Below, one piece after another: positions 1 through 11,103 of a stretch of 64,000 nucleotides of DNA. The DNA lies in contig CAWENX010000006.1 of assembly GCA_963810555.1 (NCBI GenBank), positions 1-64,000 of the forward strand, written 5' to 3'. The stretch's first letter is position 1. Every line of letters begins with the position of its first letter. The translations under genes were made by a program, and so were the position numbers. The notes below the pieces were generated by a model. It worked only from the letters and a program-made list of their open reading frames with translations. It was not told the DNA's origin and ran no database searches. Source of the stretch: G963677325 sp963810555. Its GTDB lineage: Bacteria; Bacteroidota; Bacteroidia; Bacteroidales; Prolixibacteraceae.

Positions 1-3000
1 ACTGGTACCATCTTATGGTGTCTTGCTGACCGCTTTTTAGAATTACAGGCGAAGTTTTAATATCAGATATATAATTCTGTCCAAGAGTCATATGATTCCT
101 GTCAATACGCAAATGATACTGATAATAGGCTTCATTCTCATTAAGCGTATTATCATCATTGATATCTTCTTCATCCGGGATAGAAGTGGCCGCTGTCGGA
201 TAAGGTTCGGGCGATTGATCAGCTGTGGGTGAATTTCCTTCGGTAAGGCTGTAATATTTGTACCTTTCAAGTATATCTTTCTTTTCCCGGTCATAATCGC
301 TTCCGCGGAAATAGTGATAATCATCGCTTGAAGGATCAGTTTCCGCTTTCTGAAATGCACTGTCGGCTATAAGAGGCTGCAGTTTGGATAGATATCCTTT
401 AAAAAAATCTTTCTCTTCGGCCGAATTCAGGCCATCCAACCCAATATCCTGGTATTTGCGGGCTGCGGGCGAATTATCGAAGGCTTTAACAAGGGATTGC
501 TGTCTTGAGACCCTTCCCCAAACAGTGGCATCAGTTTTTGTAGTATCACCATCCGCCGGCAGACCTTGTTCAAATGACTTTCTTCCATCCCGTGACACAT
601 CTTCTGATACATTGCCAAGGTTAAAATAGAGATCTCCTCCGGGATTTTGATCATTCTTATCCATTGCAAACGGATCCATCATCCAGAATTCAATGTATTC
701 GACATTGGCAGCTTCAAAGTCACTTGTTTCTATTTTGCGCATGATCCCTCCCCAGCGGGTTTCCGGATTTCTTAATGTGCCGTCTCTTTCGACTCCCGCA
801 GAATATGATGTGGGGGGGGCATCATAGTTATACGATCCTCTTTCGTTTGGGTAGAAAGCGAGATCGAGTGTAGGAATATTGGTGGGCTGGCCTGCCGGGG
901 TTTCTCGTTCGGGAAATATCTCTTTCTGAAAGACCTCCCTGACTCTCTGATCATCTAATTTATGGTTCAGGATCAGATAAGAAGGAGCAGTATTTCTCTG
1001 CATATAAGGATCAATAACATACCACGATAATAATGCCCTGTTATAACCATCAGCAAGATCATTAACGAGACTGCCTTCGGGGAACATTTCGTTTCCCTGT
1101 GGTGTACTTGCCAGGCTCCATCCTATAAATGATTTAAGGTTGATGGGAGTTTTTGCTCCTTCAAAGTCATCAAGATATGCCGCCCCCTCCTTGGAAATAA
1201 CTCGTGAATGTCCTGGGAAAAGTCTTGCCCATTCTGCTTCGATTGCAATCTTTGATTCTTCCTTGGTATTGAGAAAAGGAAGAGCATTGACCATTTTAGT
1301 GATCAATCCTGAATTTGCCGTATAAGCAGCATTGAGTCCAAGCATCAGGTTGGATATAGGATCTTCTCCATAATTAACTTTCTGGTAGAGCGGTCGCTCC
1401 TGCAAATACATCGCTGTACCTCCGATGTTGAAATTCTTTTTAATTTCATAATTCAGGTGTGTCCCCAGCAGTGTTTTTCGCTGCATACTGAACAAATCTT
1501 CACTTTCAGTGGAAATCGAGATAGGTGTTCCCGACTCAAGCAATCCCTGATTGATTATTTTTACCTTACCCTGGGTATAATCGACGATATAATCAACATC
1601 CTCTTCCAATTGTCTCCCCCCTGCGAGCACTTTTACCGATCCGCGGCTGATGTTTATAGCATCCAGCGAGATTTCATCCGTCGAGGATCCTTTATAACTT
1701 CCCTGCAGCATAAACTTATTTTTTTCCGCATCCTGCTCAGCCGCAATCTTCGTATTATCATACAAACTTCGGAAAACATATTTCTGGATTGCATTGGCAT
1801 CGCCTTTCATTTGCCTTTCCAGATTGGACCCAAATGGTTCAATCACAGGAAAAATAATCCGCCCCCGTCTGTGAATTAATTGTTATACTTTCGACAAAGT
1901 CAAACAGACCGTCAGGATTTGGATCCAATTGCTTATTCAGCCTGTCAAGGTTCATTACCTGGAGCAATATTTTTTCCTTCAAGGGACCATCAGGCAGATA
2001 GTTCAAGTTTGTTCCCGCTGCATCATTTTTATACAGCAACATCCATTTTAAAGTCTTCCGCTGAAATCCGTTGTCCGTTTGTGTTGTAGATATTTTTCAT
2101 CATCAGCCGCCAATTCTTGTATTTCGGATTCAGATTCGTGCTTCTGAGCATTTTCAGGATCAAGGTATTTGGAGCCGCAATACCATCGGTTGAAAATTCT
2201 CCTACCTGGTAGGTTTGCCCATTGGCGGTATATTGATAAGCTACAGCCAGAACTTCATCTGCATTAAGCGATTGATTCAATGAAATATATCCAAGATGTC
2301 TGTTCACCTTGTATTCAGTGGAATCAAGCAATCTCGCATTTTCAATCTTTTCATAATCCCGACCTCCTACAAAATCCCGGCTGTTTAAAGGACTCAATAC
2401 TTCTGTTAATCTGGTAAAATCCCTGATTCCGGAATAAGCGTTGTCATTTGATTATACAGCCCGTTAACTTCATTGCTCGGGAACACATTTTTAGGATAGG
2501 GAAGCCCGGGAGTGTCTCCAAACTCCGGGATGGTCTGGTTTTGCCTGTTCTCTCCTTTTTCCCCAAGATCAGCCAGGGCAAGAATATTTCGGGATTGCTG
2601 GAACCGGCTGGATTTATTCGTAACCCAAACTTCAATTTTGTTGATAGTTATTGGGGATTTTATCACCGGAAATTCTGTCAAAGCGGCATCATAAGTATCG
2701 TAAAAATAGTGCCCGAGAAGAAAATGTCTGTTGGCATCGTAACCTGTAGCAGTGATTTCAAACCGCGTCTTCTCTGCCCCGCCTTCCGTATTGATAACTT
2801 TGTTCTCACCTTTCTGCTGCGAGAAAACAGTGGAAACAGAGAGTTTACCGAACTGAAGATCCGTTTTAACGCCAAAAAGGTTGGTGCCGCCTCTGATTAA
2901 AGTGCCGGCAAGCGGCATCGAAACATTACCCGCTTCAACGTTCTTTACAATATCATCTTCTTGCCCGGTATAATTAATTTTTATCTTATTCTCGAAATCA

Positions 3001-3698
3001 AATGTAGCATCCGTGTTGTAGTTAAAACGCATTTTTAATCTGTCCCCGATTTCGCCGTCAAGATTTACATTGATTTTCTGATTGAAATCCAGCGTCGTAT
3101 TACGCTGCATCTTTACCGGGATGGATGGATTTTCAATCCTGGTGCTCTTTAATCCAAGTACCATTTCCACATATCCCTGAGGACGGATATTTACAACATT
3201 TGTTCCGAATATCTTACTGAATGCTTCTCCCGCCACCCTAATCTGAGGAATCAACTGGGATCTCATCTCAAGATTGTTCTGAGCCATCTGTTCCCGCCAG
3301 TATTTATCAATGGATTCTTTTATATCCATTTTTAAATATTCATCCCGGCTGAGTGCCCTCGGTAATCGGTAATCAAATCCATCCACTTTTTCATAAATCA
3401 GGTACTGACCCGTGGTGGCATCATACTCAACCTCAGTTCTTATATTTGATGGTTTCCTGAGATACATTGCCGATGTATCTGCCTGATCTGTTTTGACAAA
3501 AGGGCCTTCATCCTTAAATGGATAACGAAGGGGACCAATCGTATCGGTTGCAAGTGAATCTTCCGGACTAACGGGATTTTCAGTAAATAGATCTCTTGTT
3601 GATGATATCTTTCCTCTGAATGCATCGCTGCCCGAGGATAATGAAGATAACATCAAAAGAAATAAAAGTGCCGAAGTATTTATGATTACTCGTCGCAA
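1..3698 (-). CDS. sprA: SprA-like type IX secretion translocon, partial and frameshifted
   Basis: SprA (Sov) is the very large outer-membrane channel of the Bacteroidota type IX secretion system. The gene runs off the left edge, so only about 1,230 codons of a protein that is usually well over 2,000 residues are visible. The N-terminus has a hydrophobic export segment, and the order of SprA motifs (GYVEMVLG, RPLYQKVNYGEDP, EGAAYLDDFEGA, YIEFWMMDPF) is kept. The reading frame changes three times: near 2435 (one base missing), near 2037 (one extra base) and in the C5 run at 1862-1866 (one extra base). The translation picks up correctly each time. The start is probably TTG at 3698, nine bases after the ruvA stop; no in-frame ATG lies between. 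The closely spaced frameshifts may be consensus errors or a decayed gene. Confidence 0.88.
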
Positions 3699-3707
3699 AA
3701 TATCTCT

Positions 3708-4290
3708 TTATAAACTTTTTAATGCTATTTTGAGTAATTGTTCTACAGTAAGTCCCGGGTGTTCCCTGATAATCTGATCCAGACCCTTTTCAACAGCTTT
3801 TTTATTGTACCCCAGCATTTCCAAAGCGCTCAGCGCTTCGCTCCTCACAACATTGTCCTCGGGTTTTAAAGATTTTATCTGATGCCGGCCCCTTTCCTAC
3901 TTTATCCTTTAATTCAATAATTACACGCTGGGCGGTTTTTGCACCAATACCTTTAATCGTTTTCAACAAATTCACATTTTCCTGGATTATGGCTTCCCTC
4001 AAATCATCGGGAAGAAAAGAGGACAACATCATTAAAGCCGTATTTGCGCCAATACCGTTTACTGAAATCAGCATACGGAATAACTCTCTTTCGTCCTTAT
4101 CTGCAAAACCATATAAGGAATGGGCATCTTCGCGGATAACTTCCTGGATAAATAACTTTACCTCATTGTGACCATTAATCCGTGAATAGGTTGTGAGTGA
4201 AATGTGGGCAAAATAACCTACTCCCCCGGTTTCAATAATGGCGCCTGCGGGAGTTAGTTCAGTTAAGTTTCCTTTAATATATTCGTACAT
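3708..4290 (-). CDS. ruvA: Holliday junction helicase subunit RuvA (one frameshift)
   Basis: RuvA binds four-way DNA junctions and loads the RuvB motor during branch migration. The N-terminal OB-fold (MYEYIKGNLTEL), the two helix-hairpin-helix motifs (VNGIGANTALMML and IKGIGAKTAQRVI) and the C-terminal RuvB-binding domain (EALSALEMLGYNKKAV to the end) are all present. The C-terminal part lies one frame away: a T4 run at 3864-3867 on the plus strand has one base too many, and removing it restores about 193 residues, the normal length. The gene starts 11 bases after pdxA and ends just before sprA, so pdxA-ruvA-sprA is probably one transcript. The frameshift in such a conserved gene suggests a sequence error. 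Confidence 0.92.
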
Positions 4291-4301
4291 AAAGATAATA
4301 T

Positions 4302-5363
4302 CTATTCGCCTCCGGTCCGGTCAATCTCATGTCTTTGCAACGGATCCTTTGATAATTCCTTATATCTCTTCCTGTTCATATACACGTCAATAGCTAAGTA
4401 AAGGGCATTTCGGAACGACTCTTCCGAGGCTGTACCTTTCCCTGCTATATTGTAAGCTGTTCCGTGTCCTGGTGAAGTCCGGATGATAGGCAGACCGGCC
4501 GTGAAGTTGACCCCCGATTCAAAGGCCATCACTTTAAAGGGAATAAGCCCCTGGTCATGAAACATAGCAAGAGTGACATCAAACTTATTGAATTCACCCG
4601 AGCCAAAGAATCCGTCAGCAGGATAAGGGCCTAATGCAATAATTCCCTCATCATTAGCCTGTTTTATTGCCGGGATAATAACATTCTTTTCTTCGTTGCC
4701 GATAATCCCTCCATCACCGGCATGAGGATTAAGCCCGAGAACAGCAATACGCGGTTTTCGGATTGCAAAATCTTCGACAAAAGTTCTGTGAAGCAATCGG
4801 ATATCGGCAAGTATCTTATCCTTTGATATACTTTCTGCTACCCCCGATAAAGGTATATGTCCCGTTACCACCCCTACCTTAAGTACTTCACTTACCATCA
4901 GCATAAGGTAATCCATAGTATCGAATTCCTTTGCAAAATACTCTGTATGGCCAGCAAAACTGAAGTTGTCCGATTGTATATTTTCCTTGTTGATCGGAGC
5001 AGTTACAACTACATCAATATTACCTGATTTCAGATCTTTCACCGCTGCTTCAAGGGCAAGATAAGATGCAACACCGGCTTGTCCGGTGGATTTTCCCAGT
5101 TCAACTCTTATCTCATCATCAACACAATTAATGATATTGACCCGCCTTGGGTTGGCTTCTCTTGCAGACTGTATATGATTGAAGCTGAATAAGTCAATAT
5201 CAAGTGTCTTTTTATGATAAGCCGCCACTTTCGGTGAACCGTACACGATGGGAGTACACATTTCCAGAATCCGGTTGTCAGCTAATGATTTAATAATAAC
5301 TTCGTAGCTGATTCCGTTTATATCTCCGTGGGTAATTCCTACCCTGATCTTGTTCTGTTCCAT
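4302..5363 (-). CDS. pdxA: 4-hydroxythreonine-4-phosphate dehydrogenase PdxA
   Basis: PdxA oxidises 4-phosphohydroxy-L-threonine in the DXP-dependent pathway to pyridoxal phosphate. The 353-residue protein has the normal family length and opens with GITHGDINGISYE. The three metal-binding histidines of the family are recognisable in AGHTEYFAKEF, FHDQGLIPFK and SPGHGTAYNIAGKGTA. It is complete and unbroken, in contrast to ruvA and sprA downstream. A TAAATTTG box on the minus strand at 5426-5419, about 55 bases before the ATG, matches the Bacteroidota -7 consensus, but no clear -33 box is visible. Confidence 0.95.
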   Translation of the reverse strand: MEQNKIRVGITHGDINGISYEVIIKSLADNRILEMCTPIVYGSPKVAAYHKKTLDIDLFSFNHIQSAREANPRRVNIINCVDDEIRVELGKSTGQAGVASYLALEAAVKDLKSGNIDVVVTAPINKENIQSDNFSFAGHTEYFAKEFDTMDYLMLMVSEVLKVGVVTGHIPLSGVAESISKDKILADIRLLHRTFVEDFAIRKPRIAVLGLNPHAGDGGIIGNEEKNVIIPAIKQANDEGIIALGPYPADGFFGSGEFNKFDVTLAMFHDQGLIPFKVMAFESGVNFTAGLPIIRTSPGHGTAYNIAGKGTASEESFRNALYLAIDVYMNRKRYKELSKDPLQRHEIDRTGGE

Positions 5364-5611
5364 TTTTTAGTTTATTACAGGTTATCCTATGGAAAACCTT
5401 TACAAGTTGTTTAGTTGTCAAATTTAAACTTTTATTCCAGATTTTTAAGAAAGATTACAGATTTGGTTCGGAATAATTTAGTCAGGCTGTCTGACATTAA
5501 AATAACAACAATTTAAATAATCTATCATCAAAATAATTGATCAATCTTCTCTTTCGTATTTATCAGACTTTAAAGAATTAGCAATTTTTTGAAATCATTA
5601 TAATAATTTAT

Positions 5612-7055
5612 CTATCCCCTGTCTGCATAATTCTTCACAAAATCCATCAATAATCTCACACCCGTGCCCGAACCGCCTTTAGGGCGATAGTTATCTGCAT
5701 TTTGGAGAAAAGCCGGTCCTGCAATGTCAAGATGAATCCAGGGGTAACTGACAAAATTGGCAAGGAATTTTCCTGCAGTAATCGCTCCCCCCTCGCGCGA
5801 TCCGATGTTCTTGATATCAGCTATATCCGATTTTATCAACTCGTCATATTCTTCCCAAAAAGGGAATTCAACAATACGTTCATAAACTCTCTCTCCTGAT
5901 TGTTTTAACAAATCAAATGTCTCTTTTCCTGCATTTCCCATAGCTACAATACCATAATGGCCCTATTGCCATTGCAGCTGATCCCGTAAGCGTGGCAACA
6001 TCGATAACAAGAGAAGGATCATAATTGGCAGCAAAACTCAATGCGTCGGCTAATATCAGCCGTCCCTCGGCATCAGTATTAAGTACCTCGACCGATTTTC
6101 CGCTGTGAGTATATAGGATATCTCCCGGGGTAAGTGCATTTCCGTCAGGGCGATTGTCGGTGGCAGGGACAAGAGCAATCAAATGAACAGGCAAACCAAT
6201 CCGGGCAGCTGCATAAACTACGGCAGCTACAGTGGCCCCGCCGGCCATATCAGATTTCATGCTGTCCATTGAATTGGGAGTCGGCTTCAGGCTTAATCCT
6301 CCTGTATCAAAAGTGACCCCTTTCCCGACGAGGATAACCGGTTTCTCATTTTTTGCATTTCCAGGTTTCCATTCAAGAACCGAGAAAGTCGGAGGGTCGA
6401 TGCTTCCCCTGTTCACACCAAGCAATCCTCCCATTTTTAATGCCGTGATTTTTTCCTTATCGAAAATCTCTGTTTGAAAACCAGCCTCTTCCCCCATCGC
6501 CTCAAACACTTCCGAAAGTTTTTCTGCATTCAGGTATGAAACCGGTTCATTGACAAGGTCTCTGACTTTATAAACTGCTTCTGTGATAATTGTCACCTCT
6601 TTGATCCTCTCTTCGGGGATCCAGTCAGCGATAATGTAAATATCTTTCAGTTCACCCCTCTTTTCATCCTTCTTTGACTTATATTTGACAAAATCATAAC
6701 TTCCCAGGGCAAGGCCTTCAACAAAGGCAAGCAATGCTTCTGTTTCGTGAGCTAAACATGTGATTTCCAGGGAGGTGATCTTCTCTTTTCTTACATGAGC
6801 AATTATTTCGTTCCCTTTCCTGCGGCATTCTTCAAGGAAGGTGGATTCACCTTTGGAGTGATCGGCCGCAATAACATACAGCCATCCATTAAAACGGTTG
6901 ACGATCACAAGCTTTACATCTTCATCCAGCTGATCTTTAATATAAAGCTTTTCATTATCATTTAAGGGTATATCACTGATCTGCGCTTTATCTGTGATAA
7001 GGTATGCCCTGTTAGGTGATGTTCCTGGCTGAGCCTTTACAATCTTTATTTTCAT
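5612..7055 (-). CDS. pepA: M17 leucyl aminopeptidase (one frameshift)
   Basis: This is a cytosolic di-zinc or di-manganese aminopeptidase of family M17 that removes N-terminal residues from peptides. The N-terminal macro-like domain is followed by the catalytic domain with GKGVTFDTGGLSLKP, KSDMAGGA and NTDAEGRLILADAL, which supply the lysine, aspartate and glutamate ligands. After the TLTGSAAMAIGP stretch the frame shifts. One extra base near 5956 moves the C-terminal 110 residues (from GNAGKETFDLL to NYADRG) to another frame. Joined, the protein is about 480 residues, normal for the family. It reads away from mqnC, with a 122-base divergent intergenic region between them. Confidence 0.92.
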
Positions 7056-7177
7056 AGCATATTTGGTTTTATGTCAATATATTGCTTTTTTTTATAATAA
7101 AATGTTAAATTGATAATACTAATGTTAAAAATATAAGCTTTGCAAAATTAGTACCTTTATCCCAAAATTTGTTTTAA

Positions 7178-8311
7178 ATGAATTTCGATCCCTTATACAG
7201 ACGTGTCCTTGACCTTGATCCGCTTAACACAAAAGAAGGATTTTCTCTGTACACCGAAGCGCCTACTTCCGAATTAATCCTCATTGCCAATCAATTACGT
7301 CAGATTTTTCATCCGAATAAAATTGTGACATGGATGATCGACCGCAACATTAACATCACCAATATCTGCATCTCGGGCTGCAAATTCTGCAATTTCCATA
7401 AAAAGATCAACGACGAAGGAACCTATACCACCACTGCCGAGGAGTATAAAGCGAAGATAGAATCCATGATTTCATTGGGAGGTGAGCAGGTTCTTCTCCA
7501 GGGAGGAATGCATCCTAAATACGGACTGAAATTCTATACTGATCTTTTCAGAAGCCTTAAAAAGGATTTCCCTACTGTAAAATTACACGCTCTTGGGCCG
7601 CCTGAAATTGTTCATATAGCGCGAAAAGAAAGGATTTCGTACCGTGAGGTGCTTGAAAATCTGATAGAAGCAGGCCTCGACAGTCTTCCGGGTGCAGGCG
7701 CCGAAATCCTCTGCGACCGAATCCGCAAAGGAATCTCTCCCGGTAAGGCAAAAACGCAGGAATGGCTTGACGTTATGCGTGAAGCGCATAAACTGGGAAT
7801 GGTGACTTCTGCCACAATGATGTTCGGCCATGTCGAAACACTTCATGAACGCATTGAACACCTTGTCCTGTTAAGAGAAGTTCAATCAGAAAAACCTGAA
7901 TCTTCGCCTGGATTTACTGCTTTTATTCCATGGCCATTCATGTCAGAGGGAACCCAGTTAGAGAAAGAAGTTAAAATTCAACCTGTTTTGCCGCTTCAGT
8001 ATGTCAGGACCGTCGCAATGAGCCGGATCATGCTGAATAACATCTCAAATATCCAGGCCTCATGGCTGACAGTCGGCAAAGAGACGGCCCAATTATGCCT
8101 TCATGCGGGCGCCAATGACCTGGGATCCATTATGATAGAAGAAAATGTCGTTTCCTCAGCAGGTGCATCTTACAAAATGGATTCTCTTGAGATACAAAAG
8201 ACAATAAGTGAGGCAGGATTTATCCCTCGCTTAAGAAATCAGAATTATGATCTGATCCAAATGCCGGCCGCAGTTTCAGTATATCCTCAGGAGAATGAAA
8301 ACCAAGGTTAA
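7178..8311 (+). CDS. mqnC: Cyclic dehypoxanthinyl futalosine synthase MqnC (radical SAM)
   Basis: MqnC is a radical SAM enzyme that cyclises dehypoxanthine futalosine in the alternative (futalosine) menaquinone pathway. The iron-sulfur cluster motif is CISGCKFC, with cysteines at residues 64, 68 and 71. WMIDRNINITN just before it is typical of MqnC and differs from MqnE. GANDLGSIMIEENVVSSAG near residue 310 is the C-terminal signature of the MqnC/CofH group. At 377 residues the length is normal. The genomic context has no deazaflavin genes, so CofH is less likely. Other mqn genes are not in the window. Confidence 0.9.
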   Translation: MNFDPLYRRVLDLDPLNTKEGFSLYTEAPTSELILIANQLRQIFHPNKIVTWMIDRNINITNICISGCKFCNFHKKINDEGTYTTTAEEYKAKIESMISLGGEQVLLQGGMHPKYGLKFYTDLFRSLKKDFPTVKLHALGPPEIVHIARKERISYREVLENLIEAGLDSLPGAGAEILCDRIRKGISPGKAKTQEWLDVMREAHKLGMVTSATMMFGHVETLHERIEHLVLLREVQSEKPESSPGFTAFIPWPFMSEGTQLEKEVKIQPVLPLQYVRTVAMSRIMLNNISNIQASWLTVGKETAQLCLHAGANDLGSIMIEENVVSSAGASYKMDSLEIQKTISEAGFIPRLRNQNYDLIQMPAAVSVYPQENENQG

Positions 8312-8614
8312 AGTTATCAGTGATTCAAAGTCCCAAAAAATCTGATTACTGATTACTGTTCATTCCTCTCTTCGTGTCACATCTTAGTGCCCATTGTGGT
8401 TAAATATTTTCTTTTTTAACACAATGTCTCACAAAGTAAAACACACAAAGTTCCACAAAGTCTGATCACTGATTACTGATTATTAATTCTTATTTTCGGC
8501 CCCACAATTTTCAATGACAATTATTTTGATCTTTGATATATCTTTGTCAGATGAAATTAAAATTCAGAATACCAGATTATAAACCCGCATTTTGATCATT
8601 AAAATTCGTTGCTG
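8312..8614. repeat. Spacer with short direct repeats
   Basis: This non-coding gap between mqnC and speA holds two similar runs of CTGATTACTGATTACTG type, at about 8342-8360 and 8462-8483. They bracket a stretch with repeated CACAAAG-type words. The last 80 bases should contain the speA promoter; TATCTTTG at 8539-8546 matches a -7 box. No gene was recognised. Confidence 0.5.
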
Positions 8615-10507
8615 ATGAGAAAATGGCGTATTGAAGACTCCGCTGAACTCTATAACATCAATGGCTGGGGAATCAACTACTTCTCAATCAATGAGAAGGG
8701 CCATGTTGTCGTTACCCCAAAAAAGAACAAGGTAGAGGTCGATTTAAAAGACCTGGTTGAAGAACTGCAATTACGCGACGTGTCATTGCCCATGCTTCTT
8801 CGCTTCACCGACATCCTGGATTCCCGGATAGAAAGAATGGCAAGCTGTTTTAAATCAGCCTCCGAGGAATACAACTACAAAGCCCAGAATTTTATCATCT
8901 ATCCCATCAAGGTCAATCAGATGCGCCCTGTGGTGGAAGAGATCGTCGGGCACGGGAAAAAATTCAACATCGGCCTCGAAGCAGGCTCAAAACCTGAATT
9001 GCACGCAGTAATCGCCATCAATACTGACAACGATTCGCTGATCATCTGCAACGGTTACAAAGACGAAAATTATATCGAACTTGCTCTACTTGCCCAGAAA
9101 ATGGGGCGGCGCATCTTTCTTGTAGTCGAAAAACTCAGCGAACTGAAACTGATCCTTAAAATTGCCAGACAGTTCAGGATCAAACCCAACCTGGGCATCC
9201 GAATCAAGATTGCCAGCTCCGGGAGTGGAAAATGGGAAGATTCAGGCGGCGATGTCAGCAAATTCGGCCTTACTTCAAGTGAACTGCTCGAAGCCCTTGA
9301 TATTCTTGATAAAAATAAAATGAAAGACTGCCTCCAACTGATCCATTTTCACATCGGCAGCCAGGTAAACAATATTCGAAGGATAAAAGTCGCTATTCGC
9401 GAAGCCTCTCAATTTTACGTTCAGCTTCATCTGAACGGTTACAATGTTGCTTTTGTGGACATCGGCGGCGGACTGGGTGTGGATTACGACGGAACAAACT
9501 CCCCGAACAGCGGAAGCAGCGTAAATTACAGCACCCAGGAATATGTAAACGACGTCGTTTCAACAATGGTCGATGCCAGCGAAAAGAACAATCTTCCTCA
9601 CCCAAATATCATCACCGAATCGGGCAGATCGCTGACAGCCCACCACTCCGTGCTGATTTTTGAGGCCCTCGAAGCGACATCTCTTCCCGTCTGGGATGAT
9701 GAAGAAGAAGTCAATACCAATGAACATGAATTGCTGAAAGAGCTTTTCGAGCTCTGGAACAGCCTCAACCTGACCAGGATGCATGAAACGTGGCACGATG
9801 CCCAGCAAATACGCGAGGAAGCTCTCGACCGCTTCAGCCTTGGCCTTCTCGATCTGAAAACAAGGGCTCAGATTGAACGTCTTTTTTGGTCCATCGCCAA
9901 GGAAATTCATCAAATGACAAGCGGTTTAAAGCATGTCCCGGAAGAATTGCTTCAATTACCCAAACTGCTTTCGGATAAGTATTTCTGTAATTTCTCCCTC
10001 TTCCAGTCGCTTCCCGATTCCTGGGCCATCGATCAGATCTTTCCCATCATCCCTATTCAAAGGCTCGACGAAAAGCCCGACAGATCGGCAACACTTCAGG
10101 ATATCACGTGTGATTCGGACGGAAAGATCAGCAATTTCATTTCCACACGCAATCTCTCTTATTACCTTCCCGTCCACTCCATAAAGCCTAAAGAACCTTA
10201 TTATATTGGCGTTTTTCTCGTCGGCGCTTACCAGGAAATCCTGGGCGACCTGCACAACCTCTTCGGGGATACCAATGCGGTTCATGTCTCCATTGATGAC
10301 AATGGCTACAAAATCGATCAGATCATCGACGGGGAGACTGTTGCCGAGGTTCTCGAATACGTTCAGTACAGTCCCAAAAAGATGGTCAGAACAGTCGAAA
10401 CATGGGTGACCTCTTCCGTCAAATCGGGGATCATCACTGCCGAAGAGGGCAAGGAATTCCTTTCGAATTACAGGTCAGGACTTTACGGCTATACCTATCT
10501 TGAATAG
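8615..10507 (+). CDS. speA: Biosynthetic arginine decarboxylase SpeA
   Basis: SpeA converts arginine to agmatine, the first step of the agmatine route to putrescine and spermidine. It is a PLP enzyme of the alanine-racemase-fold group. The PLP lysine sits in FIIYPIKVNQMRPV at about residue 99. Other family segments include NLGIRIKIASSGSGKW, FHIGSQVNNIRRIK, VDIGGGLGVDYDG and TESGRSLTAHHSV. The ~630-residue length matches the family. I chose ATG at 8615 because it begins MRKWRIEDSAELYNINGWG; a TTG two codons upstream (8609) is also open. The gene is intact and has higher GC than its neighbours. Confidence 0.96.
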   Translation: MRKWRIEDSAELYNINGWGINYFSINEKGHVVVTPKKNKVEVDLKDLVEELQLRDVSLPMLLRFTDILDSRIERMASCFKSASEEYNYKAQNFIIYPIKVNQMRPVVEEIVGHGKKFNIGLEAGSKPELHAVIAINTDNDSLIICNGYKDENYIELALLAQKMGRRIFLVVEKLSELKLILKIARQFRIKPNLGIRIKIASSGSGKWEDSGGDVSKFGLTSSELLEALDILDKNKMKDCLQLIHFHIGSQVNNIRRIKVAIREASQFYVQLHLNGYNVAFVDIGGGLGVDYDGTNSPNSGSSVNYSTQEYVNDVVSTMVDASEKNNLPHPNIITESGRSLTAHHSVLIFEALEATSLPVWDDEEEVNTNEHELLKELFELWNSLNLTRMHETWHDAQQIREEALDRFSLGLLDLKTRAQIERLFWSIAKEIHQMTSGLKHVPEELLQLPKLLSDKYFCNFSLFQSLPDSWAIDQIFPIIPIQRLDEKPDRSATLQDITCDSDGKISNFISTRNLSYYLPVHSIKPKEPYYIGVFLVGAYQEILGDLHNLFGDTNAVHVSIDDNGYKIDQIIDGETVAEVLEYVQYSPKKMVRTVETWVTSSVKSGIITAEEGKEFLSNYRSGLYGYTYLE

Positions 10508-11037
10508 TTGAAGACCGGCAGCTTGAGAGTAAACTCCAAACTGATAAATTAAGACAGATTCCCTTTGATCATCCCTAATCTGTCCTATCTCTGAAGCAAG
10601 AGCTTCTACTATCGCTTTTCCTACGTTTCTCATCCGTGATTTCCCTGTATCAACTCCATATTTCGTCTATGGTTTAAATTTACTTTTTACAGGGTTTATA
10701 TATGAAAGCATATATGAACTATATACAAACCATATACGAACTATATACAAAGTACAGAGAAATCAGCTTCCTTGCGGGGACATAGACCGATGAAAAAGTT
10801 AACCCTTTCGGGATTCGAAAGGTGCCGGGATAAGGAATTTTTACTCTGATTGCTGAACTGAAGAATAACACGGAATGAGTTTCTGATTGTCGAAAATTAG
10901 TGTAAACTGCTCATTTAAGATAGAAATCGATACTAATTAAATCTTTTCCTGTACCTTAATCAACCCTGTTATTTTTTTGTATTTAGGATTCTCGGTGTAC
11001 GTAAATATTTCAGAAAAACTGAAATTTTTAGTAAATA
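10508..11037. other. Long intergenic region after speA
   Basis: About 530 bases with no recognisable gene on either strand. It contains the 11-bp repeat array at 10698-10752, which is listed separately. The rest is AT-rich unique sequence without a clear terminator hairpin. Confidence 0.5.
10698..10752. repeat. Array of five 11-bp direct repeats
   Basis: Five adjacent 11-base units fill exactly 55 bases: ATATATGAAAG, CATATATGAAC, TATATACAAAC, CATATACGAAC and TATATACAAAG. The shared pattern is (A/C/T)ATATA(T/C)(G/A)AA(C/G), with small deviations. Function is unknown. Similar arrays with different unit sequences but the same 11-base period occur at 25498, 40220, 43373 and 57677. Confidence 0.75.
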
Positions 11038-11083
11038 AACTATATAAAATAGTTGCAAAACTAAAATTAATAGTTTATCTTTG
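11038..11083 (+). promoter_or_regulatory. Promoter with two dyads before blaI, probable autorepression site
   Basis: A Bacteroidota-type promoter is visible: TTG at 11053-11055 and TATCTTTG at 11076-11083, separated by 20 bases. Two inverted repeats overlap it: AACTAT-5-ATAGTT (11038-11054) and AAACTA-7-TAGTTT (11058-11076). BlaI/MecI-type repressors bind dyads in their own promoters, so autoregulation is a reasonable inference. The binding itself is not shown. Confidence 0.6.
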
Positions 11084-11103
11084 TTTTATAAAATAATTCA
11101 TCT

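Noticed and set aside
1457..1879. 140-codon open frame on plus strand within sprA
   Set aside because: It is antisense to clear sprA coding sequence and its translation has no recognisable features.
2448..2900. 150-codon open frame antisense to sprA
   Set aside because: It overlaps conserved sprA coding sequence fully; shadow frame.
10698..10752. CRISPR-like array
   Set aside because: Units are 11 bases with no spacers, and no cas genes are in the window.
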